Origin: Litchfieldella xinjiangensis
GTDB taxonomy: Bacteria > Pseudomonadota > Gammaproteobacteria > Pseudomonadales > Halomonadaceae
Direction: 5' to 3'
DNA length: 64,000 nt
Assembly (NCBI RefSeq): GCF_000759345.1
Contig: NZ_JPZL01000003.1
Coordinates: 434,001-498,000 of the forward strand
Under the pieces are notes generated by a model. That model saw nothing but the letters and a program-made list of their open reading frames with translations, was not told where the DNA came from and made no database searches. The position numbers and the translations under genes are program-made. This document shows, piece after piece, positions 44,188 to 53,350 of the stretch; the first letter of the stretch is position 1, and every line of letters begins with the position of its first letter.

Positions 44188-45585
44188 ATGAAGGGTAAAG
44201 GCAGAATTTTCCTCAAGACCGCCGCGGCACTGCTCTCAAGCGCAGCACTCTCCAGCCCCGTGCTGGCCGACCACGGCGAACCCAGCCCAGCGGCCGTCAC
44301 GCCCGATGTGACCTACACCCTGCGCACCGATATCTCGGAAGGACGCTTGGTCTTCGTCGGCGAGAAGGGCAGTATCCAAGGCATGGTCAACCCTGAGCTT
44401 CGCGCGCCGGTGGGGTCAGTCGTCCAGATCAACCTGATCAACGGTGATGGGGCGATGCATGATATTGCCTTGCCCGAGTTCAACGTCGATTCCGACGATA
44501 TCGGTGGCAAGGGAAGTGCCACCGCCGTGGTGTTCCGTGTCAACGAAGCCGGAACCTTCGAATACCTCTGCTCGTTGCCGGGCCACAAGGCCGCCGGCAT
44601 GTTCGGCAAGCTGATCGTCGGCGATGCCGATACCCGGGACCAGGCACAAGCCCGGGATCTGTCGATGGATCCGCATAACGTAGGTGAGCCGGTCGGCGAT
44701 CGCGGCCCGCGCGAGGTCACCGTCAATCTGGAGACTACCGAAGTCGAGGGGCGTCTCGCCGATGGCTCCAGCTACAATTACTGGACCTTCAACAACACAG
44801 TGCCGGGTCCCTTCGTACGGGTGCGTGTGGGTGACACCGTGACCGTCAACATGGCCAACGCCGAAGACAGCGCGCATATCCACTCCGTCGACTTCCATGC
44901 CGTAACCGGCCCTGGCGGTGGCGCAGCGGTCACCCAGGCGGCTCCGGGCCAGACCAAGAGCTTCACCTTCAAGGCGTTGAACCCCGGCCTCTATGTCTAT
45001 CACTGCGCAACACCGATGGTCGCCCAGCACATCTCCAACGGCATGTACGGGATGATCCTGGTCGAGCCGGAGGGCGGTCTTTCCCCGGCCGATCGCGAGT
45101 TCTACATCATGCAGGGCGAACTCTACACCGCCGAGCGTCATGGTAGTCAGGGGCTGCAGGAGTTCTCGCTCGACAAGCTGCTGGATGAACGGGCCGAGCA
45201 CTTCATGTTCAACGGCAACATGGATGCCCTGACCCAGACGCACAAGATGGAAGCCGACGTAGGCGACAACGTACGCATCTTCTTCGGTGTGGGCGGCCCC
45301 AACGCGACCTCGAGCTTCCATGTGATCGGCGAGATCTTCGACAAGGTCTACGACCAGGCATCGCTGACCAGCCCGCCGCTGACCGACGTGCAGACCACCA
45401 CCGTCGCACCGGGTGGGGCCACCATGGTCGAGTTCGAAGTCGACTATCCAGGCAAGTACATCCTGGTGGATCACGCCCTGTCACGACTGGAAAAGGGCCT
45501 GGCCGGCTTCCTCCACGTCAATGGCACCGAGGATCCGGAAGTCTTCCAGACCAGCGAAGCGCACGATCCCAACTCCGGCCACTGA
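44188..45585 (+). CDS. nirK: Copper nitrite reductase with extra N-terminal cupredoxin
   Basis: The product has 465 residues and a signal peptide ending near PVLADHG. Ordinary NirK has about 340-380 residues and two cupredoxin domains. Here an additional blue-copper domain (about 50-146) precedes them, with ligands His91, Cys128, His133 and Met138. In the catalytic core type 1 copper ligands are His232, Cys273, His281 and Met286. Type 2 ligands are His237, His272 and His378, with Asp235 as proton donor. SSFHVIGEIFDKVY is AniA-like. It reduces nitrite to nitric oxide in the periplasm; the fused domain may deliver electrons. A G+C-rich terminator follows. Confidence 0.95.
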   Translation: MKGKGRIFLKTAAALLSSAALSSPVLADHGEPSPAAVTPDVTYTLRTDISEGRLVFVGEKGSIQGMVNPELRAPVGSVVQINLINGDGAMHDIALPEFNVDSDDIGGKGSATAVVFRVNEAGTFEYLCSLPGHKAAGMFGKLIVGDADTRDQAQARDLSMDPHNVGEPVGDRGPREVTVNLETTEVEGRLADGSSYNYWTFNNTVPGPFVRVRVGDTVTVNMANAEDSAHIHSVDFHAVTGPGGGAAVTQAAPGQTKSFTFKALNPGLYVYHCATPMVAQHISNGMYGMILVEPEGGLSPADREFYIMQGELYTAERHGSQGLQEFSLDKLLDERAEHFMFNGNMDALTQTHKMEADVGDNVRIFFGVGGPNATSSFHVIGEIFDKVYDQASLTSPPLTDVQTTTVAPGGATMVEFEVDYPGKYILVDHALSRLEKGLAGFLHVNGTEDPEVFQTSEAHDPNSGH

Positions 45586-45610
45586 ACCACCGCTTGGCCA
45601 CTTGCAGGAG

Positions 45611-45642
45611 CGCCCCCGCCGAACGGCGGGGGCGTCTTGTTT
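45611..45642 (+). terminator. Terminator after nirK
   Basis: CGCCCCCGCC pairs with GGCGGGGGCG around GAAC, followed by TCTTGTTT. Confidence 0.85.
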
Positions 45643-45703
45643 CGCGCACCCTGGCAACACATTGCCTAGACTGATCGGCAGATTCCTTTTGTCGTGAGGT
45701 CCC

Positions 45704-46660
45704 GTGCTCGATATCGATACGCCCCAGCCGATTACCCGCGAGGAGCTGCAGCCGCTGCTTGAACGCCTGGCTGCCGATGCACCCCGCTGCTTTGGCGAGG
45801 GCAAGGTTGCCAGCTACATCCCGGCCCTGGCCGAAGTCGAGCCTGACCAGTTCGGCATCGCCGTGTGCCATGCCGATGGCAGCGTGCAATATGCCGGTGA
45901 TGCGGCCACGCGCTTTTCGATCCAGTCGGTCTCCAAGGCCCACGCGCTGGTGCTGGCGATGCAGCAGCTTCCTCCCGATGAGCTCTGGGCCCGGGTGGGA
46001 CGGGAGCCCTCGGGTCAGGCGTTCAACTCGATCGTCCAGCTCGAGGTGGAGAACGGCGTGCCACGCAACCCCTTCATCAATGCCGGTGCGCTGATGGTCA
46101 CCGATATGCTGGTGTCGAAATTGTGGATGCCGCAGAACACGTTACGTGATCAGATCAGGCGCTTGTCGAATACCCCAGAGGTCGATTTCGATGAGCGCGT
46201 GGCCCGTTCGGAAATGGATCACAAGGCACACAATGCTGCGCTGGGCTACCTGATGCAGGCCTACGGCAACATCCACAGCGATGTCGAGATGGTGCTGGAT
46301 ACCTACTTTCATAGCTGTGCCCTGTCGATGAATTGCATAGAGCTGGCGAAGAGTTTCGCTTTCCTGGCCAATCAGGGCGTCAACCCGTTCGATGGCCAAC
46401 CCGTGCTCACCCCGGTGCAGACTCGCCAGGTCAACGCACTATTGCTCACTTGCGGTCTCTACGACGCAGCCGGGGATTTCGCCTGGCGCGTCGGCTTGCC
46501 CGGCAAGAGTGGCGTGGGCGGTGGCATCGTCGCCATCCTGCCGCGCCGCATGAGCATCTGCGTCTGGTCGCCACGCCTTGATAGCTATGGCAACTCCATT
46601 GCCGGTCGTCACGCCCTTGAGGGACTCGTCTCGGGGCTCAACGTGACCCCGTTGGGGTGA
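45704..46660 (+). CDS. glsA: Glutaminase
   Basis: The product has 318 residues and a GTG start at 45704 with GAGGT upstream. It hydrolyses glutamine to glutamate and ammonia. The serine-dependent glutaminase fold has FSIQSVSKAHALVLAMQQ (catalytic Ser-x-x-Lys), GREPSGQAFNS, NPFINAGALMVTD and GLPGKSGVGGGIVAILP. The cytoplasmic enzyme complements the nearby glutamine synthetase locus, though it is a separate transcription unit. Confidence 0.94.
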   Translation: MLDIDTPQPITREELQPLLERLAADAPRCFGEGKVASYIPALAEVEPDQFGIAVCHADGSVQYAGDAATRFSIQSVSKAHALVLAMQQLPPDELWARVGREPSGQAFNSIVQLEVENGVPRNPFINAGALMVTDMLVSKLWMPQNTLRDQIRRLSNTPEVDFDERVARSEMDHKAHNAALGYLMQAYGNIHSDVEMVLDTYFHSCALSMNCIELAKSFAFLANQGVNPFDGQPVLTPVQTRQVNALLLTCGLYDAAGDFAWRVGLPGKSGVGGGIVAILPRRMSICVWSPRLDSYGNSIAGRHALEGLVSGLNVTPLG

Positions 46661-46811
46661 GGTATGGTGAGGGGCACAATTGAGAGCTCGGCTACTCAAG
46701 GTTACCCGATGCATTCATTTGCTTACCTGTCGTCAGGCTCCGCTGAACTATGGTTAGAGAGAGTGTCTAGGGCGATGGAGCCCGGTTTTTTCCAACGACA
46801 GGGAGGTGTCC

Positions 46812-47981
46812 ATGAAAGCGCTATGCTGGCATGGCAAGAACGACATTCGCTACGATACGGTACCCGACCCCGAAATCGAGCATCCTCGCGACGCAATCAT
46901 CAACGTCAGCAGCTGCGCCATCTGCGGCTCTGATCTCCACCTTTACGATCATTTCATTCCCGCCATGGAATCCGGCGACGTGGTCGGCCACGAGTTCATG
47001 GGCGAAGTCATGGAAGTCGGCTCCGAGACCAAGACGCTCAAGGTCGGTGATCGGGTCGTGGTGCCGTTTACCATTTCCTGCGGCGAATGCGATCAATGCC
47101 GGCGCGGTAACTTCTCGGTCTGCGAGCGCTCCAACCGCAACAAGCCCCTGGCGGACAAGATGTTCGGTCATGGCGGTGCCGGCCTGTTCGGCTATTCACA
47201 CCTCACCGGTGGCTATGCCGGCGGCCAGGCCGAGTATGTCCGGGTGCCCTTCGCCGATACCACGCACATCAAGGTGCCTAGCACGCTGACCGACGAGCAG
47301 GTGCTGTTCCTGGGGGACATCTTCCCTACCGGTTGGCAGGCGGCGGTGGCTTGTGACATCGAACCCACCGACACCGTGGCCATCTGGGGCGCGGGTCCGG
47401 TCGGCCAGTTCTGCGTACGCAGTGCGGTGTTGCTGGGTGCCAAGCAGGTGATCATGATCGATAACGTGCCGGAACGGCTGTCGATGGCCGAGGCCGGTGG
47501 CGCCATCACCATCAACTTCGACGAGGAGAGTGTGCTGTCCCGCCTGCAGTCGCTGACCCAGGGTAAGGGCCCTGAGAAGTGTATCGATGCGGTGGGGCTC
47601 GAGGCGCATACGCCTCGCTCGATCGACTCCGTCTATGACCGGGTCAAGCAGGCGATGATGCTGGAAAGCGATCGGGCTCACGTGTTGCGCGAAATGATCT
47701 ACGTTTGCCGTCCGGCTGGGGTGCTGTCGATACCCGGCGTCTATGGCGGCCTGGTCGACAAGATCCCTGTCGGTGCGTTGATGAACAAGGGCTTGACCGT
47801 GCGTACCGGCCAGACCCACGTCAAACGTTGGACCGATGACTTGCTTGAGCGCATCGAGGAGGGGCAGATCGATCCCTCGTTCGTGATAACGCACACTGCC
47901 GACCTGTCCCAGGGGCCGGAAATGTACAACACCTTCCGCGACAAGCAGGACGGTTGCGTGAAGGTCGTCCTGAAGCCCTGA
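46812..47981 (+). CDS. Zinc-dependent alcohol/formaldehyde dehydrogenase-like protein
   Basis: The product has 389 residues from the ATG at 46812 (GGGAGG upstream). The medium-chain dehydrogenase fold has [12 protein letters not shown] (catalytic zinc Cys), GHEFMGEV, the structural zinc site [16 protein letters not shown] and the nucleotide-binding [18 protein letters not shown]. The long insert and the [14 protein letters not shown] segment place it near the FdhA/glutathione-independent formaldehyde dehydrogenase group, so the substrate is an alcohol or aldehyde. It is followed 53 bases later by a small membrane-type gene that probably shares its transcript. Confidence 0.85.
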   Translation: MKALCWHGKNDIRYDTVPDPEIEHPRDAIINVSSCAICGSDLHLYDHFIPAMESGDVVGHEFMGEVMEVGSETKTLKVGDRVVVPFTISCGECDQCRRGNFSVCERSNRNKPLADKMFGHGGAGLFGYSHLTGGYAGGQAEYVRVPFADTTHIKVPSTLTDEQVLFLGDIFPTGWQAAVACDIEPTDTVAIWGAGPVGQFCVRSAVLLGAKQVIMIDNVPERLSMAEAGGAITINFDEESVLSRLQSLTQGKGPEKCIDAVGLEAHTPRSIDSVYDRVKQAMMLESDRAHVLREMIYVCRPAGVLSIPGVYGGLVDKIPVGALMNKGLTVRTGQTHVKRWTDDLLERIEEGQIDPSFVITHTADLSQGPEMYNTFRDKQDGCVKVVLKP

Positions 47982-48034
47982 ATAGCGTGTGAATTTGTAT
48001 AGACACGCAGGTGGGAATGAACATGGAGGTGCAT

Positions 48035-48613
48035 ATGAGTTCGAACACATCATCGATGAGTCGGTCCATGAAGGGCTCCGACCACCTGGCCCAAGGGCTT
48101 GGCTGGTTCGGCATCGGCCTGGGACTCTGGAAATTGTTCGAGGCAAAGAGAACCACGCGTGCCCTGGGGCTCGAGGGCTGTGAGAGCCTGGTACGGCTCT
48201 GCGGTGCCAGGGATGTCGCGACCGGCATCGGCTCGCTGACGGTCAACCCCAAGCCGGTACTGTGGGCGCGCGTGGCGGGAGATGCCCTCGATCTGGCGGC
48301 GCTGGCGACGGCCTTGCGTGACAAGCACAACCCCCAGCGCGATAACCTGCAACTGGCGGTGGCCATGGTGGGGGCGACCACGGCTGTCGATCTTTATGTG
48401 GCACAAGCCCAGACGCGTCGACATGGCTATCAGTCTGGCGTCACGCCTGACTATAGTCACCGCAGCGGCTTTCCCAAGGGCCTGGAAGCGGCCCGCGGCG
48501 CGGCCCGTGACTTCGAGACGCCGGGTCACATGAAGGCGAGCTTGCCGTCGCCGGCCAGCTCTCCCGGTCCCCGGACGCAAACGGGCAAGCCCAATAGCCC
48601 CATCAGCGGGTAA
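48035..48613 (+). CDS. Membrane-associated protein following the dehydrogenase
   Basis: The product has 192 residues from the ATG at 48035, which has GGAGGTG at good spacing; earlier in-frame ATGs lack this. It has a hydrophobic segment LAQGLGWFGIGLGLWKLF, then CESLVRLCGARDVATGIGSL and ARVAGDALDLAALATAL with Asp and Gly in helix-like stretches, and a second hydrophobic region (about 118-130). The C-terminus is polar and disordered. Similar proteins follow Zn-alcohol dehydrogenase genes in other proteobacteria, from memory. The function is unknown. Confidence 0.68.
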   Translation: MSSNTSSMSRSMKGSDHLAQGLGWFGIGLGLWKLFEAKRTTRALGLEGCESLVRLCGARDVATGIGSLTVNPKPVLWARVAGDALDLAALATALRDKHNPQRDNLQLAVAMVGATTAVDLYVAQAQTRRHGYQSGVTPDYSHRSGFPKGLEAARGAARDFETPGHMKASLPSPASSPGPRTQTGKPNSPISG

Positions 48614-48645
48614 GCGGCTCGTGGCGCTTAGGTAGATTCTTGCAG

Positions 48646-48675
48646 AACCCGGGGCGATTGCCTCGGGTTTTTTTA
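48646..48675 (+). terminator. Terminator between convergent genes
   Basis: AACCCGGGG pairs (with G-U pairs) with CCTCGGGTT, followed by T residues, directly before the stop of the minus-strand gene. Confidence 0.8.
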
Positions 48676-49065
48676 CGTCAGGAGAAGTGCATCCAGACAG
48701 GCATCGAGATTGCCATCGTCGTCAGGATCGAGCCGAACGAGCTTGGCCCCAAGCGCTTCCAGGCGCTGACGCAAGTCAGCGTCGATGACCATGAGATCCG
48801 AATCCTCGCAAAAGGCGGTAGCGACGATACCGTGTCGCTGTACCAGCGAGGGGGCTTCGCTGGGGTAGTAGACACGCACCCCCTCGACATGGGTGCCGTG
48901 GTTCCAGGGGTAATCATCGAGCAGGGCAATGACCTTGTACCGACGGGAGCCAGCAAGGCGAGCCTGTAACTGGTAATGGGGGTAGCCCAGCCCACAGATG
49001 ATAAGCGGTAGGGGATCCCGGCTGCGTCCGCCTAGCGAACGCAGCCGGGATATCAGCGTTTTCAT
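48673..49065 (-). CDS. Small Rossmann-like protein related to nucleotide-sugar binding domains
   Basis: The product has 130 residues. PLIICGLGYPHYQLQARLAGSRRYKVIALLDDYPWNHGTHVEGVRVY resembles the N-terminal CoA/NAD-binding half of polysaccharide biosynthesis proteins (CapD/WbpM-like sensor region). IVATAFCEDSDLMVIDADLRQRLEALG fits a beta-alpha-beta continuation. The catalytic epimerase part is missing, so it stands alone. It lies ten bases after the small zinc-ribbon gene, so the two form an operon. Its function is unknown. Confidence 0.65.
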   Translation of the reverse strand: MKTLISRLRSLGGRSRDPLPLIICGLGYPHYQLQARLAGSRRYKVIALLDDYPWNHGTHVEGVRVYYPSEAPSLVQRHGIVATAFCEDSDLMVIDADLRQRLEALGAKLVRLDPDDDGNLDACLDALLLT

Positions 49066-49074
49066 GGTCCCTAT

Positions 49075-49254
49075 TTAACCACCGCCAATACCCTCGATCA
49101 CGTAGCCTGTGCCCTCGCATTCGGGACATTTGCCACCGTTCACTTCACCGCTTCCGTTGCAGTGCCGGCAGAGGTCCTGGCCGGTCCCCGGGGTGCCGGG
49201 TGGGGCTTCGTCGCCGGGAGCCTCGTGCCGGGTATCATCGGGCTTGTCACTCAT
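49075..49254 (-). CDS. Small DnaJ-type zinc-ribbon protein
   Basis: This open frame of 59 residues starts MSDKPDDTRHEAPGDEAPPG. Two CxxCxGxG motifs, C29-R-H-C-N-G-S-G and C43-P-E-C-E-G-T-G, form one half of the DnaJ cysteine-rich zinc domain. The N-terminus is acidic and disordered. AAGGAG sits about 8 bases upstream of the ATG. It is cotranscribed with the Rossmann-like gene, ten bases downstream. It could be a small zinc-dependent adaptor. The motif is certain, the role unknown. Confidence 0.72.
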   Translation of the reverse strand: MSDKPDDTRHEAPGDEAPPGTPGTGQDLCRHCNGSGEVNGGKCPECEGTGYVIEGIGGG

Positions 49255-49400
49255 GGGGGCGTCTCCTTGTCATGGACGGGGTCATGCGTCTATTCCAAGT
49301 TAGCCGCTCTCGAGGTGACAAGCGAAACGCGGCGGCAGTATAAACGTGATGGCGCTTCGCCGACGTGCAGTGCCAGAATGGGCTGCCAAGGAGGACGCCA

Positions 49401-50738
49401 ATGACGCAGATGCACTGGGAGCGGCTGCTCTCGCCCGAACGCCTCAATGACAAGCCGCGCGAGGCGCGCGGCGAGATCGGGCGAAGCCCCTTCCACAAGG
49501 ACCATGACAGGATCGTCTTTGCCGGCTCGTTCCGCCGCCTGGGGCGCAAGACCCAGGTCCACCCGCTGACCGATAACGACCATATCCATACCCGCCTCAC
49601 CCATTCGCTTGAGGTCGGTTGCGTGGGACGCAGCTTGGGCATGATCGTCGGCGAGCAATTGCGCGACAAGCTTCCCGAGTGGATTACTCCAGCCGATCTC
49701 GGTGTGATCGTTCAAGCGGCGTGCCTGGGTCACGATATCGGCAATCCTCCCTTCGGCCATGCGGGGGAATATGCCATTCGTGACTGGTTTGCGCGCGCCG
49801 AGCGCGACGGGAGCGGCTTTCTCGATGGCCTGTCCGAGGCCGAGCGGGCCGATCTCCTGACCTACGAAGGCAACGCCCAGGGTTTTCGGATCGTCACCCA
49901 GATCGAATACAACCAGTTCAAGGGGGGCATGCGTCTGACCAGCGCGACGCTGGGCACCATGCTCAAGTACCCGTGGACGGTGGAGCATGGCGGCAAGGCC
50001 GGCAAGTTCGGAGCTTATCAGTCGGAGAAGGCATTCCTGGCCGAAGTGGCCGGGCGCCTGGGGCTATGCCCGCGAGGGGAAGGGGCGTGGTGCCGTCACC
50101 CGCTGGCCTACCTGGTCGAGGCTGCGGACGATATCTGTTATGCCCTGCTCGATCTCGAGGATGGCCTGGAAATGGGGATCCTGCGCTTCGATGAGGTCAC
50201 CGGTGTGCTGAGGCAGATCGCTGGCGAAGAGCCCCCGGAATACCGCGACATGCAGAACGAGGGCGTCTCACAGCGGCGCCAAATCGCGGCGCTGCGCGGC
50301 GCGGCCATGGAGCGTGCCGTCAACGATGTAGGGGCGGTGTTCGTGCAGTATGAGCAGGACTTGCTCAACGGCGGCTTGAAGCAGGATCTGCTCGAGCTAT
50401 GTCATCCCGACCTCGACTGGGGGGTCAAGGCGGCCAAGCAGCTGGCACGTGAACGTATCTTCCAGAACGAACGCAAGGCCAAGCTGGAGATCGGTGCCTA
50501 CACGACCCTGGGCATCCTGCTCGAAGCCTTCATCGGAGCGGCCCACGAACTGCACCACACCGGCCATTCGACGTTCAAGCATCAACGGGTGCTGGCCCTG
50601 ATCGGCGAAAATACGCCACGCCCCTCGTGGTCGCTTTATGCCAGCTATCGGCGCATGCTCGATTTCATCGGCGGGATGACCGATCACTACGCGGTGGACC
50701 TGGCCCAGGAAATGGGCGGACGCCTCAAGGGCGATTGA
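49401..50738 (+). CDS. dgt: Deoxyguanosinetriphosphate triphosphohydrolase-like protein
   Basis: The product has 445 residues from the ATG at 49401 (AAGGAGG upstream). It is an HD-domain dNTPase that removes triphosphate from dGTP and related nucleotides. HTRLTHSLEVGCVGRSLG supplies the first metal His, CLGHDIGNPPFGHAGE the HD pair, and DDICYALLDLEDGLEMG a later Asp. FAGSFRRLGRKTQVHPL near the start is family-typical. It is convergent with the ATP-grasp gene, 13 bases apart. Confidence 0.93.
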   Translation: MTQMHWERLLSPERLNDKPREARGEIGRSPFHKDHDRIVFAGSFRRLGRKTQVHPLTDNDHIHTRLTHSLEVGCVGRSLGMIVGEQLRDKLPEWITPADLGVIVQAACLGHDIGNPPFGHAGEYAIRDWFARAERDGSGFLDGLSEAERADLLTYEGNAQGFRIVTQIEYNQFKGGMRLTSATLGTMLKYPWTVEHGGKAGKFGAYQSEKAFLAEVAGRLGLCPRGEGAWCRHPLAYLVEAADDICYALLDLEDGLEMGILRFDEVTGVLRQIAGEEPPEYRDMQNEGVSQRRQIAALRGAAMERAVNDVGAVFVQYEQDLLNGGLKQDLLELCHPDLDWGVKAAKQLARERIFQNERKAKLEIGAYTTLGILLEAFIGAAHELHHTGHSTFKHQRVLALIGENTPRPSWSLYASYRRMLDFIGGMTDHYAVDLAQEMGGRLKGD

Positions 50739-50751
50739 GGCGCCGTCACGA

Positions 50752-51567
50752 TCAGGCCGTGAGGCCGAAGGGGGGCTGGCCGTCGGGCTCCAGGGGCGTG
50801 CCACGCTCGAGTACACGGAGCATGGCGGCGCCGATGCGTCGGCCGCTATCGGGAATGCCCTGGTTGCCGAACAGGCGGTTGAACTCGAATACGTAGGGAT
50901 GACCCTCGACCATGGCGATATCGAAACCGGCGTGGTCGATCCCCAGCGTGCGGGCCAGGCGCCGTACCAGGGCAAGAGCGGCCGGCGGGATAGCGTCATG
51001 ATTCACGGCGCCGCCCTGGCTGACGTTCGAGCGATAGCCACCCAGGGGCGTGATGCGCCAGTAGGCGGCCAGGATCTCGTCACCGACCACGGCGATGCGC
51101 AGATCGCGATCGATGGGCAGGCGCTGCTGGGCATAGAGCGTCGGCTCTTCCACGAGATGATCCAGCAGTGCCTCGCGGGAATTGATCAGCCGCACGCCTT
51201 CGCCCATCGAGCTCTTGATGCGCTTGGCGATGAACGGGTAGCCGAAACGTGCCTCGACCTTGTCGATGCTGGCGCGGGAACCGCCCAGGATTTCGGTGGG
51301 TGGCACGTGCTCGGGACATATCGCCATGAAGGCGCGGGTCTGCTCGACCTTGTTGTGACCCAGGTGGTAACTCGCCAGACTCGGGAAGATACGCACATTG
51401 AGTCCGTAAACCAGGGTGTTGATCTGCCAATACTCGGGAAACAGCACCCAATCGGCCCGGCGTATCTCGTCGAGATGGTCATACATGCGCTCGGGTTTGA
51501 TATAACGAACACCGGACAGGCCCAGGGTGCGAAAAGCATCGAAACTGATCAGGTTCACGCGTGACAT
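50752..51567 (-). CDS. ATP-grasp (RimK-like) ligase
   Basis: The product has 271 residues. RFGYPFIAKRIKSSMGEGVRLI is the ATP-grasp lysine and glycine-rich loop, YAQQRLPIDRDLRIAVVGDEILAAYWRIT the central region, and AGFDIAMVEGHPYVFEFNRLFGNQG the acidic metal site (Asp, Glu, Asn). It should join an amino acid or amine to a carboxylate with ATP use, like RimK or glutathione synthetase relatives. The substrate is unknown. No good ribosome site precedes the ATG, so the start is uncertain. Confidence 0.83.
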   Translation of the reverse strand: MSRVNLISFDAFRTLGLSGVRYIKPERMYDHLDEIRRADWVLFPEYWQINTLVYGLNVRIFPSLASYHLGHNKVEQTRAFMAICPEHVPPTEILGGSRASIDKVEARFGYPFIAKRIKSSMGEGVRLINSREALLDHLVEEPTLYAQQRLPIDRDLRIAVVGDEILAAYWRITPLGGYRSNVSQGGAVNHDAIPPAALALVRRLARTLGIDHAGFDIAMVEGHPYVFEFNRLFGNQGIPDSGRRIGAAMLRVLERGTPLEPDGQPPFGLTA

Positions 51568-51677
51568 ACCACGAGAGAGGAAGGAAGCGGCGCGGATTAT
51601 TATCCGACTTCAGGGCGGCGACAAGACCCCTTGGGCGCCTATTTTCCAACGATTGGAAACAGGACGCTCGACGCCTG

Positions 51678-52427
51678 ATGCTGGCGGGGCTGCTTGGCCT
51701 GATGGCGTGCTCTGCCATGGCCGGCGCCCAGGCCTCGCTCCCCACCGCGGGGTTCGACCACTACACCCTGGCCCTGACCTGGCACCCCGGATTTTGTACT
51801 ACCCAATCGAACCCACCCCGCGAGTGTCGCGAACCGTCGCTGCACGAGGGCAGCCAGCAAAAGTTCGTGCTGCATGGGTTATGGCCGTCGCTTCCCGAGC
51901 GCTTTGCCGAGCAGGGGGTCGACCGTCGTCAATGGTGGGGGAAAGGGTGTTTCCTGGAGCGGCCACGGGCCCAAGGAAGCTTTTGCCGGGTGCGACCGGC
52001 GTTCGATCTTCCACAGGGGCTTTCGAGCGAACTGGATGCAGCCATGCCGGGACGGGCCAGCTGCCTGGATCGCTACCAGTACGCCAAGCATGCCGCTTGC
52101 CTGTCGCTACCTGAAACGGCCTATTTCGAGCTGGCGCTGGCGTTGCTCGAGACGATCAATGCGAGCGCCTTCGTCGATTTCGTGGTGCTCAACCAGGGCG
52201 GCGAAGTGAATCGCAACGCCCTGATCGATGCCTTCGAGGCGGCCTTCGGTCACAATACCGGCCGAGCGCTGCGTCTTGAGTGTCGCGGGCGGGGCAACCG
52301 GACGCTGACCGAAGTGCGTATCGGTATCGCTGCCGAGCGCGTCCAGGCATTTCCCGCAGCCGATTCACTGGTTCCCCTGGGCCGCGGTCGTTGTGCGACA
52401 CGGGTACGTATCGCCACGTTCGACTGA
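51678..52427 (+). CDS. Secreted ribonuclease T2 family protein
   Basis: The product has 249 residues if started at the ATG at 51678; an in-frame ATG at 51561 would overlap the divergent gene start and place 39 polar residues before the signal. The signal peptide MLAGLLGLMACSAMAGAQA contains LMAC, a weak lipobox. The catalytic site I motif is FVLHGLWPSLP. At site II I read RYQYAKHAAC, where typical enzymes have HEWxKHGTC: Lys and His remain but the Glu position is Gln. Cys residues fit disulfides. It degrades RNA in the periplasm, perhaps with altered activity. Confidence 0.82.
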   Translation: MLAGLLGLMACSAMAGAQASLPTAGFDHYTLALTWHPGFCTTQSNPPRECREPSLHEGSQQKFVLHGLWPSLPERFAEQGVDRRQWWGKGCFLERPRAQGSFCRVRPAFDLPQGLSSELDAAMPGRASCLDRYQYAKHAACLSLPETAYFELALALLETINASAFVDFVVLNQGGEVNRNALIDAFEAAFGHNTGRALRLECRGRGNRTLTEVRIGIAAERVQAFPAADSLVPLGRGRCATRVRIATFD

Positions 52428-52438
52428 CCAGCGGTGCC

Positions 52439-53350
52439 TTATACCGAGGGATGGTGCAACGGTGTCAGCTCGACCAATGTGCTGCGCTCCATCAGGGTGC
52501 GGATCACCCGATCGTGAAGCGCCGGATCGACACGCGTTCCGCCGGGGGCGTTGAGCCGATTGGCCAGGCCTTCTCCGCTGACCACCAGTAGATCATCCGG
52601 CGCCTGACTGGTGTCCACGACCCAACCGGGCAGCGCCAGCACGCCACGTACGGGCACGTCGGTCTGGCATTCTTGACTCAGCCAACGTTGCAGCCATTGC
52701 GTGGCCTGGCGGGTCTTGCGCATGGGGCGGCGCTCGCTCCAACCGGGGAAGCGCAGCCGCTCGTGCTCGACGGCGACCTGATTCTGCTCCTGACCGTCGT
52801 TGCCTATCGGACGGCTGCGGGCACGCGTCTCGATCACGTAGACGCCATACGGCGTTACGGCGACATGATCGATGGTGTACGTGTCCGCGGGGATATCGTG
52901 AAAAACGTAGTAGGGATGGGCATCGGGGCGGATCAGGCGCTCGAGCTCCTGGCCCACCGCCAGTTCACAGGCCAGCCCGAGCTTCATCCTGCGAATGCGT
53001 TGATAGTCGCGAATCAGCAGGAAGCAGAACAGCAGCACCAGGACCGTGCTCAGCAGGCCGTACAGCGCCCACTCGATCCATTCCTGCTCATCGGAGAACA
53101 GCATCCGGCCCATGCCATAGACCAGGGGCGCCAAGGTCACGACCGGCCCCAGGGCGCCGATGAGGAACAGACTGGAGAATGCGCGGTCTAGACGATCGCG
53201 CAGGGCCTGGCCGGGTTCGCGCAACGGATGGGCGTCGAACGGTGAGCGTACCCGGGCGTCGTGCAGGTTGCGCAGGCCGAGTACAATGACTGCCATGGCT
53301 CCCAGCGGGAACAGGAAGATTAGCGGTAACACATATTCCAGCCAGGCCAT
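52439..53350 (-). CDS. NERD-domain membrane protein
   Basis: The product has 303 residues. Membrane helices lie at about 5-27, 58-78 and 90-113. The NERD (nuclease-related) domain follows: LACELAVGQELERL, YYVFHDIPADTYTIDHVAVTPYGVYVIETRARS, with the Asp in IDHV and the Glu in IETR as in restriction-endonuclease-like folds. QATQWLQRWLSQ and GVLALPGWVVD follow. The role is unknown; the domain is thought to be in DNA processing. Confidence 0.87.
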   Translation of the reverse strand: MAWLEYVLPLIFLFPLGAMAVIVLGLRNLHDARVRSPFDAHPLREPGQALRDRLDRAFSSLFLIGALGPVVTLAPLVYGMGRMLFSDEQEWIEWALYGLLSTVLVLLFCFLLIRDYQRIRRMKLGLACELAVGQELERLIRPDAHPYYVFHDIPADTYTIDHVAVTPYGVYVIETRARSRPIGNDGQEQNQVAVEHERLRFPGWSERRPMRKTRQATQWLQRWLSQECQTDVPVRGVLALPGWVVDTSQAPDDLLVVSGEGLANRLNAPGGTRVDPALHDRVIRTLMERSTLVELTPLHHPSV

